Positions 1 to 6,861 of a stretch of DNA of 32,371 bases are shown piece by piece. The translations under genes and the position numbers were made by a program. Within the stretch, counting starts at the first letter, position 1. Each line of letters begins with the position of its first letter. The stretch comes from Streptomyces sp. NWU339 (GTDB lineage: Bacteria > Actinomycetota > Actinomycetes > Streptomycetales > Streptomycetaceae), in NCBI RefSeq assembly GCF_003143855.1, contig NZ_QFRK01000051.1, positions 9,859 through 42,229 of the forward strand, read 5' to 3'. The notes under the pieces are model-generated. The model was not told where the DNA came from. It saw nothing but the letters and a program-made list of their open reading frames with translations, and made no database searches.

Positions 1-291
1 CTCGCCGCCGATCTGGCGCTGCCGATCGAGGAGCTGGAGCTCACCGTCCGCTCCTACAACTGCCTCAAGCGGGAGGGCATCCACTCCGTGGGTGAGCTCC
101 TGGCGCGCTCCGAGGCGGACCTCCTCGACATTCGCAACTTCGGTGCGAAGTCGATCGACGAGGTCAAGGCGAAGCTGGCCGGCCTGGGCCTTGCCCTCAA
201 AGACAGCCCGCCCGGCTTCGACCCCACCGCCGCTGCCTTCGGCGCGGACGACAACGCGAGCACGGGTTTCGTGGAGACCGAGCAGTACTGA
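1..291 (+). CDS. rpoA: RNA polymerase alpha subunit, C-terminal part (5' end outside window)
   Basis: Frame 1 is open from the first base to the TGA at 289-291 and gives 96 residues. The protein is the alpha C-terminal domain that binds UP-element DNA and activators. The DNA-contacting loop (LTVRSYNCLKRE, the counterpart of E. coli Arg265/Asn268) and the second helix-hairpin-helix part (NFGAKSIDEVK) are intact. It ends with the acidic tail ETEQY that is usual in Streptomyces alpha. The next gene should be rplQ, but the 213 bases after the stop show no L17 start and run into an IS110 transposase on the other strand. This is therefore either a second rpoA copy or a rearranged end of the only one. 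The N-terminal assembly domain cannot be judged. Confidence 0.9.
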   Translation, partial: LAADLALPIEELELTVRSYNCLKREGIHSVGELLARSEADLLDIRNFGAKSIDEVKAKLAGLGLALKDSPPGFDPTAAAFGADDNASTGFVETEQY

Positions 292-504
292 ACGCTGCGC
301 CGGGCCGCGGGGGAGCCAGGAAGGCGGCGGAGCTGGCGATGAGCACCGGCCGACCGCACCCGGCTCCCCGAGGGCCCACCGGCGGAGATGCAGACGCCCC
401 AAGCCCTCCGAGCCTGAGCAGGATGGCGAAGGCGGCCGCCGTCTCTGCCTTGTCTTGCCTTCTGTCCCCCCGTGTGCGGCCGAGAACGCTTCCCAATCTT
501 GAAG

Positions 505-1707
505 TCAAGCCGCATGAGGGGCTGGAGGAGGCGTGACTTGGTAGCACCGCCGGTCACGGATCAGAGCCCAGAAGACGTTGACGCGACGGCGGGCGAGGGC
601 CATCACGGCCTGGACGTGACGCTTGCCCTCGGCTCGCTTCCTGTCATGGAAGCGGCGCGAGTTGGGGTCACAGCGAATGCTGATGAGGGCGGAGGTGTAG
701 AAGACGCGTTGCAGTCGCCGGTGGTATCGCTGTGGCCGGTGCAGATTGCCGCTGACCTGCCCGGAGTCACGAGGGGCAGGGGCGACCCCAGCGAAGGCCG
801 CAAGCCGATCCGGGGTGGGGAAGGCGTCCAGGCTGCCGCCGATGCCGGCCAGGAACTCGGCGCCCAGGATCGCTCCGACGCCGGGCATGGACAGGATCAC
901 CTCGGCGAGTTCGTGCTCGCGAAACCGGCCCTCGATGAGCTTGTCGGTCTCGGCGATCTTCTCGTTGAGGGCCATCACCTCCTTCGCGAGGGTGTGCACC
1001 ATCTTGGCGATGGCTTGCTCACCCGCAACGGCGGTGTGCTGACGCTCGGCGGCCTCGACCGCCTTCGATGCGATCGCCTCGGGACTGCGGACCTTCCGGT
1101 TGCGCAACCACGTCGTCAGGCGCCGGGTGCCTGTCCGGCGGATCGCGGCGGGCGTCTGGTAGCCGCTCAGCAGGATCAAAGGGCCGGTGCTTCCGCCGAG
1201 GTCGACAGCCCGCTCCAGGGCCGGGAACATGCTGGTCGGCAGGGACCGGAGCCGGTTGATGGTGCGGGTGCGGTCTCCGACGAGGTCGATGCGGCGGTCG
1301 GTCAGCAACCGCAGCTCGATGGTGGCTTCGTCGCCGGGCCGGATCGGCTCCAGGTCCAGCCGCATGCGGGCCTGATCGGCGATCACTCTTGCGTCGCGTG
1401 CGTCGGTCTTGTCGGCGCCGCGGTAGCTGTCGGTGGCCCGGTTGACTGCGATGCCGGGGAGGTAGACGAGCTCCTGGCCATGGTTGACCAGCAGGGCGAT
1501 CAGCAGAGCGGGCTCGCCGCCAGTCATGTCCAGGGCCCAGGTCACCTGGTCGCCCCCGGCCAGGTCTAGGACGTCACCGAGGAGTTTCAGCAGCTCCGGC
1601 TCGTCGTTGGCCACTCGCCGCGACAGCAGCGTGTCGCCCTCGGCGTCCAGTACCAGGCAGTGGTGGTGGGTCTTCCCGCAGTCGGTCCCCGCCCATATCC
1701 GGCTCAT
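505..1707 (-). CDS. IS110-family transposase (DEDD recombinase)
   Basis: This is a 400-residue transposase, the normal size for the IS110 family. It would cut and join DNA through an RuvC-like DEDD domain together with a C-terminal serine domain. The N-terminus carries the first acidic residue in AGTDCGKTHH, and further acidic residues sit in TDARDARVIAD. A helix-hairpin-helix follows (LSMPGVGAILGAEF), then the Transposase_20 region with AAFAGVAP and SGQVSGN, which contains candidate serine nucleophiles. The ATG at 1707 is chosen because CTGGAG lies a few bases upstream; the frame stays open to 1878, but the added residues do not resemble the family. No frameshift or stop is seen, so the gene looks intact. 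Whether it still moves cannot be told. Confidence 0.9.
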   Translation of the reverse strand: MSRIWAGTDCGKTHHHCLVLDAEGDTLLSRRVANDEPELLKLLGDVLDLAGGDQVTWALDMTGGEPALLIALLVNHGQELVYLPGIAVNRATDSYRGADKTDARDARVIADQARMRLDLEPIRPGDEATIELRLLTDRRIDLVGDRTRTINRLRSLPTSMFPALERAVDLGGSTGPLILLSGYQTPAAIRRTGTRRLTTWLRNRKVRSPEAIASKAVEAAERQHTAVAGEQAIAKMVHTLAKEVMALNEKIAETDKLIEGRFREHELAEVILSMPGVGAILGAEFLAGIGGSLDAFPTPDRLAAFAGVAPAPRDSGQVSGNLHRPQRYHRRLQRVFYTSALISIRCDPNSRRFHDRKRAEGKRHVQAVMALARRRVNVFWALIRDRRCYQVTPPPAPHAA

Positions 1708-2012
1708 CGTGCTCCAGTCGTTCGTACTCGTCTTGCGTGCCACGGACGACCTCGCCGGCATTGCTCTACACAGCGACCTGTTCGCATTTCCCAATCGGCG
1801 GCCGAGTCGTCGTGGGGAGCCGGGCGGCGAAGCGTGCTGAGCCACGGTCGGCAGCCGCCTGAGAGCCACACCCGGCACCCCTGGGCGCCCTCACCCTACG
1901 AATGGGAGGACCAGCCCGATCAAGAAGGTAGAGCCGCCTGACGCGCTGTCCCCCGCTGGTACCCCGGGGCACGAAACAACCCCCTCGGAGATCGCTCCGA
2001 GGGGGCTGTTCG
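1708..2012. other. Non-coding 5' flank of the IS110-type element
   Basis: About 300 bases upstream of the transposase contain no convincing gene. IS110 elements lack terminal inverted repeats, so the element's edge cannot be set by eye. In IS110-group elements the long non-coding end upstream of the transposase is known to encode the bridge (seeker) RNA that selects target and donor sites, so this stretch is the place where such an RNA would be found. The strong hairpin at 1975-2010 lies at its outer side. The RNA itself is inferred from family knowledge, not shown. Confidence 0.3.
1975..2010. terminator. Strong hairpin upstream of IS110 transposase
   Basis: CCCCTCGGAG (1981-1990) and CTCCGAGGGG (1995-2004) form a perfect 10-bp stem around the loop ATCG. 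The flanks AACA..C and G..TGTT extend it with a single mismatch. A TGTT follows on the plus strand and a similar run on the minus strand, so it could stop transcription from either side. It may insulate the transposase gene from outside promoters. Confidence 0.6.
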
Positions 2013-2184
2013 ATACACATTGCCTGGTCAGACACAGTGCCCCGGGGGGCGAGGAGACCGCCCGCCGCAGGTTCTCGGCGTGGGTGGGGGAGTACGGCAG
2101 TATGCCCGGCGCCCGCATCACCCTCACCGACGAGCAGCACAGCAGCGTGTTGAGGACGTGGCCCGACTCCGACGGAAATGCTGT

Positions 2185-2388
2185 GTCACGTTGACCGGCT
2201 CCACGGTGGACCACAACACCGCCACGGCCGCCGGCGGAGACGGAGGCGGCGGCATCTGCAACGAGTCCACCACGGTGTAGGTGATCGGGTTCCGGGTGTT
2301 CGCCAATACCCCGGACAACTGCGGCCCGCCTGGCGCTGTGCTCGGCTGCACCGGCTGCACGGGTGGCGGAAACGGCGGCCCCGGCTGA
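2185..2388 (+). pseudogene. Fragment of a right-handed beta-helix repeat protein
   Basis: One reading frame gives VTLTGSTVDHNTATAAGG and GGGICNES, then an in-frame TAG at 2278-2280. It continues with NTPDNCGPPGAVLGCTG up to the TGA at 2386-2388. The TLTGSTVxxNTA and GGGIxN rungs and the NTPDNC..PG..GCTG tail are typical of the last turns of secreted Streptomyces parallel beta-helix proteins. No start codon or upstream rungs are present, so this is a C-terminal remnant with a nonsense codon. The IS6-type element begins two bases after its final stop, which may reflect how the gene was broken. Confidence 0.6.
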
Positions 2389-2389
2389 T

Positions 2390-3252
2390 GGCGCTGTCAC
2401 GTTGGTTGACCGGGTGGGATGATCTTCGGGTTGATCATGGTGGAGGGGGTCGTCCGTGGGCAGTACGCCGCCGTCGTACAGGGGGCACCGGTATCCGGCC
2501 GAGGTGATCTCCCCCTGCGTGTGGCTGTACTTCCGCTTCCCGTTGTCATTCCGCGAGGTGGAGGAGCTGATGCTGCAGCGCGGCGTCATCGTGTCCCACG
2601 AGACGATCCGCCGGTGGTGTCTGAAATTCGGACAGTCCTACGCCAACGCGCTGCGCCGCCGACGTCCCCGCCCCGGTGACAAGTGGCACCTGGACGAGGT
2701 CTTCGTGAAGATCAACGGGATGCGGCACTACCGGTGGCGCGCGGTCGACCAGGACGGCACCGTGCTGGACATCCTCGTCCAGAACCGGCGGGACACCGCT
2801 GCGGCCCGGCGGTTCTTCCGCACACTGCTCACAAAGACCTGCTCGGTGCCGCGGGTGGTGGTCACCGACAAGCTCCGCTCCTACGGCACCGCCCACCGGG
2901 AGCTGATGCCCTCGGTCGAGCACCGCTCGCACAAAGGCCTGAACAACCGGGCTGAGAACTCCCACCAGCCGACGAGGCAGCGCGAACGGGCCATGAAGGG
3001 CTTCCGCAGCATCGGGGGAGCCCAGCGGTTCCTGGCCGCGTTCAGCGGCATCTCACCCCACTTCCGGCCCCGCCGGCACCGGATGACCGCCCCCGGCTAC
3101 CGCACCGAGATGACCGTCCGCTTCGCGATCTGGGACCAGATCACCGGCGCTGCCAACCTGCCCACCACGGCCTGAACACAGGCCCAGGCTGCGGGCCCAC
3201 CCCGCCCCGACGCACCATCAGACAGTCACGCACCCAACAACGTGACAACGCC
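2390..3252 (+). mobile_element. IS6-family insertion sequence, 863 bp
   Basis: The left end GGCGCTGTCACGTTGG (2390-2405) matches the inverted right end (3237-3252, read as GGCGTTGTCACGTTGT). Fourteen of the first 15 bases are identical. One transposase gene fills the space between. Size and single gene agree with the IS6/IS26 family. The expected 8-bp target duplication is absent: the left flank is CGGCTGAT and the right flank GATGGGAC. The copy therefore probably arrived through, or later took part in, a replicon fusion or deletion. Confidence 0.85.
2456..3175 (+). CDS. IS6-family DDE transposase
   Basis: A 239-residue DDE transposase that would catalyse replicative transposition. An N-terminal helix-turn-helix region (REVEELMLQRGV.VSHETIRRW) precedes the RNase H-like core. 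Catalytic residues are visible as D80 (WHLDEVFVKI), D138 (VVVTDKLRSYG) and E167 (NNRAENSHQPTR), followed by the basic RQRERAMKGF helix. The GTG start at 2456 has a GGAGGGGG ribosome site upstream. The frame is complete and its catalytic triad intact, so the element could be active. The length matches IS6 transposases. Confidence 0.92.
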   Translation: MGSTPPSYRGHRYPAEVISPCVWLYFRFPLSFREVEELMLQRGVIVSHETIRRWCLKFGQSYANALRRRRPRPGDKWHLDEVFVKINGMRHYRWRAVDQDGTVLDILVQNRRDTAAARRFFRTLLTKTCSVPRVVVTDKLRSYGTAHRELMPSVEHRSHKGLNNRAENSHQPTRQRERAMKGFRSIGGAQRFLAAFSGISPHFRPRRHRMTAPGYRTEMTVRFAIWDQITGAANLPTTA

Positions 3253-4087
3253 GATGGGACGGCTGGGCCGGTATGGGGGAGCAGTCACCGTGTCGTGACG
3301 CTCGTTGCCCACGGGGCGGCTTTGCTCCCTTGCCGGCTCGTGGGTCCTGTCTGCCCGGTGCTGGTGCCCCGGCCCGGCCCGTCAACCGGGCGGTGACGGT
3401 CGTGCGCCTGTCCCATCGCTGTTCGAGGTCGATTACCTCGCCGTCGAACACGCGGAAATCTATGGCGGTCGCAGTAGACATTGGATGGTGGTGTGGTTAT
3501 GGTTTCTCCCGTAGCCGAGATCAACAGGGCCCGGCAGAGACGAACTGCCGGGCAGCAGGACCCGCAGTTGCAGGATGCAGGACGGTGCGGTGGTGGAGTT
3601 CCGAAGCCAGAGCTTGCAGGACGGCGACGGGACTGACGACCGGACCGGGTGGCCCGCAGTGATCAGGGGCCGCCGTGAGCAGTACCCCGCAGCGAAGTAA
3701 AGAGGCAGCACCCCGGTGAAGGCGTCGGCTGCGGACGCGCGCACCGGGAGGTTCGGCAGTGGGGTTCCAACGCCAGAGCAGACGCAGGACGGGCGACGGG
3801 GCCGGCTGCCGAAGGGTGGCGCTGTCACAGGCCACAGAGCAGGTCGCATCACCAGCAGTACCAGCAGTAGGCAAGTGATTGATCCCAGAGGGAAGAACGG
3901 AGGAGCCGAGCGCCATCAGGATCGCCCGGGCGGACGTCTGAGCCCGGGTACCGCAGGACATCGATAGTGAGGTGGTCTCCGGTCAAGCAACCGCGATCCC
4001 CGCACCCCCGGCAGCATCTCGGCCGGGTCTGCGGACACAGGAGGCCGGCGCAGGATCAGGGCCGGCAGATGGTGTAGTAGTTCCTTC
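3253..4087. other. Long non-coding stretch with an imperfect direct repeat
   Basis: No frame here gives a recognisable protein; a minus-strand frame at 3218-3481 overlaps the insertion sequence end and looks like chance. An imperfect direct repeat is visible: TTCCGAAGCCAGAGC..GCAGGACGGCGACGGG at 3599-3631 and TTCCAACGCCAGAGC..GCAGGACGGGCGACGGG at 3765-3800. Related GCAGGA steps lie at 3554-3582. The stretch ends at a strong hairpin just before the MerR-type gene, so part of it could be that gene's leader. GGCGCTGTCAC at 3818-3828 equals the first 11 bases of the IS6-type end and may be a scar. Confidence 0.4.
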
Positions 4088-4118
4088 GGGGCCCTGGTGC
4101 CATTGGCACCGGGGCCCC
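4088..4118. terminator. Hairpin directly before the MerR-type gene
   Basis: GGGGCCCTGGTGCC (4088-4101) pairs with GGCACCGGGGCCCC (4105-4118) around a 3-base loop, giving a 14-bp stem with one G-T pair. GTTTTA follows ten bases later. It lies 27 bases before the MerR start codon. It may end an upstream transcript or act as an attenuator of the regulator; the sequence does not decide which. Confidence 0.6.
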
Positions 4119-4144
4119 TCCCCGCGTTTTACCGAGAGGTGCAA

Positions 4145-4483
4145 GTGACCGCAGACGACTCCTTCGGCCGGCTCGATGATGACGACTACCCCGCCTACAC
4201 CATGGGCCGGGCCGCCGAGATGCTCGGCACCAGCCCGGGCTTCCTGCGCGCCCTCGGCGAAGCCCGCCTGATCACCCCGCTGCGCTCCGAGGGCGGCCAC
4301 CGCCGCTACTCCCGCTACCAGCTGCGCATCGCCGCCCGCGCCCGGGAACTCGTCGACCAGGGCACCGCCATCGAGGCCGCCTGCCGCATCATCATCCTCG
4401 AAGACCAGCTCGAGGAGGCCCAGCGCCTCAACGCCGCATACCGCCGCACCGCCGGATCGTCCAATCCATCGGCCGGGGCCTGA
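4145..4483 (+). CDS. MerR-type helix-turn-helix regulator, short
   Basis: A 112-residue protein. YTMGRAAEMLGTSPGFLRALGEARLI (around residues 18-45) is the MerR recognition helix pair, and GGHRRYSRYQLRIAARARELVDQG is the wing and second helix motif. The rest (AIEAACRIIILEDQLEEAQRLNAAYRR) is a short coiled coil that would form the dimer. There is no ligand- or metal-binding domain, so it belongs with the small constitutive MerR-like proteins rather than effector sensors. The GTG at 4145 is chosen because GAGAGG lies five bases upstream. An ATG at 4097 would lie inside the hairpin and add residues unlike the family. Its targets are unknown. Confidence 0.8.
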   Translation: MTADDSFGRLDDDDYPAYTMGRAAEMLGTSPGFLRALGEARLITPLRSEGGHRRYSRYQLRIAARARELVDQGTAIEAACRIIILEDQLEEAQRLNAAYRRTAGSSNPSAGA

Positions 4484-4811
4484 GGTGAGCGGGCCCGCCG
4501 GTATCGGCGGTCCCTTACACGCGCGCATGGCCGGAATGTGACGCGCAGGGATGGTCCTCGTGTCCGAACGGTTCTCCTGGCACTTCGCTCGTCTCCGGCC
4601 CCGGTTGCGGCGCCGCCACAGCGCGTGAGATGGCCGGCAGGCTCCATACCCGAAGTTCCGGGGGGATCTCGCCCTCCTCACCAACTGCCTCGAGAAACGG
4701 TTGCTTGCTGCCTTTCCTTCAGGACACCCCCCGTACGGCCGCAGTCCCTGATCGGGCCGCGAGCGCGGCGAGAGCACCGTGCCGCAGGAGTGAATGTGCC
4801 TGCTGTTGTGG
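4484..4811. other. Intergenic, no gene seen
   Basis: 328 bases between the ends of the MerR-type gene and the oppositely oriented hemolysin III-type gene. No coding frame with family resemblance and no convincing terminator was found. The base composition is as GC-rich as the surroundings. Confidence 0.5.
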
Positions 4812-5645
4812 TCAGTAGGCGGCGAGAGAGATGGCGATGTAGTGCGCGGCGAAGGCTGCCACGGTCAGGGCGTGGAACACCTCGTGGAAGCCAAACCAGC
4901 GGGGCGAGGGGTCGGGGCGTTGGACGGCGTAGACCACCGCGCCCACGCTGTAGAGGAGACCGCCGGTCACTATCAGGGTGAGTACGGCCACCCCGCCGGT
5001 GTGCAGGAAGTCGGGCAGGTAACGCACCGGTGCCCACCCCAGGGCCAGGTAGCAGGGGGTGTACAGCCAGCGGGGAGCTTTGACCCACAGGACACGGAAG
5101 GCGATGCCGGCCAGCGCGCCCGTCCATACGATCCACAGCAGCAGGGCTCGCCGGTCAGGGGGGAGGAGTAGTACGGCCAGAGGGGTGCAGGTGCCGGCGG
5201 TGATCAGAAAGATGTTGGCGTGGTCGAGGCGACGCAGCACGGCCTCGCCCAGTGGCCCCCAGGTGCCCAGGTGGTAGACGGCGCTCGTCCCGAACAGCAG
5301 CCAGGCGGTAACGGAGTACACGGTGCAGGCCAGGGCCGCCTGCTGGGTCCGGGCCAGGCAGATCAGGACGATGCCGGCGCTCAACGAGGCGGGGACCATC
5401 GCGGCGTGGAGCCAGCCACGCAGCTTCGGCTTGATCGGCTCGACCAGTTCGGCCGCCCACTCAACCAGGTCGGCAACAGGGTGAGGGCTCTCCCCGGCAT
5501 TGCCATGGTGTGATCCGCGGGAGAGACCGGCTGAAGTGGCCCCCTCTCCTTTCACCCGCGCGGGGGCAACGCCTCCGCCGTCGGTGTCGTCGCGGGACAC
5601 AACTTCCCGTCCTGTCTCGGACTTCTGGTCATCACTGGCAACCAT
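4812..5645 (-). CDS. Hemolysin III / TrhA-type seven-helix membrane protein
   Basis: This 277-residue integral membrane protein belongs to the PAQR/hemolysin III family. The family's metal-site motifs are present: SAVYHLGTW (Ser and His), RRLDHANIFLITAGTCTP (Asp), and FGFHEVFHALTVAAFAAHY (two His). Seven hydrophobic segments follow an unusually long hydrophilic N-terminus of about 75 residues, against the usual 20 to 30. Family members have been linked to membrane homeostasis and zinc-dependent hydrolysis; actual haemolysis is doubtful. The ATG at 5645 may be too far upstream, because the first 50 residues look like low-complexity leader. It stands alone on the minus strand. Confidence 0.85.
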   Translation of the reverse strand: MVASDDQKSETGREVVSRDDTDGGGVAPARVKGEGATSAGLSRGSHHGNAGESPHPVADLVEWAAELVEPIKPKLRGWLHAAMVPASLSAGIVLICLARTQQAALACTVYSVTAWLLFGTSAVYHLGTWGPLGEAVLRRLDHANIFLITAGTCTPLAVLLLPPDRRALLLWIVWTGALAGIAFRVLWVKAPRWLYTPCYLALGWAPVRYLPDFLHTGGVAVLTLIVTGGLLYSVGAVVYAVQRPDPSPRWFGFHEVFHALTVAAFAAHYIAISLAAY

Positions 5646-6152
5646 GCGGTCATGCTAGGAGCCTGCCCGCAACAGCGTTGGAGGTCGGCCCTCGTGCCGC
5701 CAGGCCGGCATCACCGGACGTGGCCTGCTCGGCCACCAGGTGAGCGCCGGCCCCTGCGACCTGCCACCAACTGGGCCTACAGAAGCGGTGTAAGCCGACT
5801 GACCATGGGAAAGATCAAGGTTCCCGAGCGCGCATCTCCGCCCCCTTACGCCCAAGGACCGCCGGTGCTTCCCGAGTTCCGCTCCGACGCATCCGCCCCC
5901 TCGCACATCAGCTGGGACAGAGATTGGGACTGCCCCACAGTTCGAAGCCGGCCGTCTCGACCTTTAGGGCCGTCTGGAAGACAAAGCAGCACCAGGGGGA
6001 GTGAACATACTGGTCAGCAGCCCTTTATGCGTGAGCGGACAGTGCGGCACGAGTCGCCACGACGCGGATCGCACCTCACAGCGAATGTGCTCTGACCTGG
6101 TGGGTCCGGACGCCGAAGCACCGCCCGGACCCACCCCCCCACATTCCCACCA
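5646..6152. other. Intergenic next to the tRNA scar
   Basis: About 500 bases without a convincing gene. The only clear structure is a hairpin at 6099-6135. If the region to the left is an integrated element, this is where its integrase or excisionase could be expected, but no tyrosine recombinase motif (R..HxxR..Y) is seen in any frame. The integrase would then lie at the other end, outside the window. Confidence 0.45.
6099..6135. terminator. Stem-loop before the tRNA fragment
   Basis: GGTGGGTCCGG (6099-6109) pairs perfectly with CCGGACCCACC (6125-6135) across a 15-base loop. No T run follows. It would mark the end of a transcript on the element side of the tRNA scar. Confidence 0.45.
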
Positions 6153-6199
6153 GGACTTTTAATCCATTGGTTGTGGGTTCGAGTCCCACAGGGCCTACC
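6153..6199 (+). tRNA. 3' half of a tRNA-Lys (UUU) gene, probable attachment-site scar
   Basis: The piece begins in the anticodon stem (GGA), carries the loop CTTTTAA with anticodon TTT, the stem half TCC, a variable region, and a complete T arm (GTGGG TTCGAGT CCCAC). It ends with the acceptor 3' strand AGGGCCT, the discriminator A and CC. The 5' half (acceptor 5' strand and D arm) is missing; the preceding bases do not fold into one. Its own terminator follows at 6237. A tRNA 3' half starting at the anticodon loop is the usual product left at one end of a tRNA-integrated element, while the intact tRNA stays at the other end. Confidence 0.7.
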
Positions 6200-6236
6200 G
6201 GTGCGGGAGAGGGGCAGCCCCCTCCGACCTGCTCTT

Positions 6237-6272
6237 CGGCGTCCGGGTCGGCTTCGGCCGACCCGGACGCCG
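6237..6272 (+). terminator. tRNA terminator hairpin
   Basis: CGGCGTCCGGGTCGGC (6237-6252), loop TTCG, and GCCGACCCGGACGCCG form a perfect 16-bp stem followed by TTTCGTTG. It sits 38 bases after the tRNA-Lys fragment, where a tRNA terminator is expected, so the original 3' context of the tRNA is preserved on this side. Confidence 0.85.
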
Positions 6273-6300
6273 TTTCGTTGTCCCGTTGTCGGGCCCCTGA

Positions 6301-6438
6301 ACGGGCCGGCTGGTGATCAGCCCGTTGACCGCGAAGACCCACATCGACCGGGGCAGCTCCAAGCTCCGAGCCCGTGACCGGGCCCAACTGGTGGTCCTGG
6401 CCTACGGATCCGGCCTGGTGACCCCGCGCGACACGTGA
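6301..6438 (+). pseudogene. Truncated LuxR/NarL-type response regulator (C-terminal tail)
   Basis: After an in-frame TGA at 6298-6300 the frame reads VISPLTAKTHIDRGSSKL, RARDRAQLVVLAY and SGLVTPRDT, then TGA. This is the recognition helix and C-terminal helix of a LuxR-type DNA-binding domain (compare SPLTAKTH...KL.ARDRAQLV..AY..GLV). The receiver domain and the first half of the helix-turn-helix are missing and no start exists, so it is a remnant. It lies immediately beyond the tRNA scar. Confidence 0.65.
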
Positions 6439-6494
6439 CGTCGACGGCCTTCTACGCCCGCACACCAGTGCGTCGTGGCGCGGTGCGGGTTCGT

Positions 6495-6860
6495 TCAGCC
6501 GCGGGAGACGGACTGTTCGATGAGGTCCACGGTGGCGCGGGGGTTGTCGACCTCGAGGACGAGCCGGTCGTAGTGCTCGGCGTCGGCGAGTTCGATGACG
6601 ATCGCCTTGTCCGGGTTCTTCACGTCCCAGAACAGGCGTTCACCGTTGCGGCGGAAGCGGCCCGCGGTGATCAGTCCGGGGAAATAGGAGCCGGCGACGC
6701 GGACGCCCTTGGGTTCGCGGGCCATACCGGGGTCGTGGGTGGCGCCGCGTACGTGGGCGAGGGGGATCTCCAGGCGGCTCTTGAGGGTCCAGAGCTTGTC
6801 GAGGCCCTGGAACTCGGCGGTCAGTATGCCGCGTTCGCGGTCGATGGAGATCAGGGCCAT
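6495..6860 (-). CDS. PH-like domain hypothetical protein
   Basis: I do not recognise a named family with certainty. The 121 residues have no membrane segment and alternate short strands (LISIDRERGILTAEF, IPLAHVRGAT, GVRVAGSYFPGLI, RLFWDVKNPDKAIVIEL) with a final helix (TVDLIEQSVSRG). That pattern resembles small bacterial PH-like proteins. The ATG at 6860 is preceded by AAGGAG at seven bases. It starts one base after the TetR stop codon, so the two are co-transcribed and it is probably under that repressor. A role as the regulated partner of the repressor is inferred from this arrangement only. Confidence 0.7.
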   Translation of the reverse strand: MALISIDRERGILTAEFQGLDKLWTLKSRLEIPLAHVRGATHDPGMAREPKGVRVAGSYFPGLITAGRFRRNGERLFWDVKNPDKAIVIELADAEHYDRLVLEVDNPRATVDLIEQSVSRG

Positions 6861-6861
6861 G

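Noticed and set aside
472..1569. Long plus-strand frame opposite the IS110 transposase
   Set aside because: Its residues are Gly/Asp/Val-rich without motifs, while the minus strand shows clear family motifs.
2101..2180. N-terminal piece of an IS630-like transposase (ITLTDEQ)
   Set aside because: Only a seven-residue resemblance; too weak to call.
3218..3481. Minus-strand frame of 87 residues after the IS6-type element
   Set aside because: Overlaps the inverted repeat of the element, lacks a ribosome site and shows no family pattern beyond the first 30 residues.
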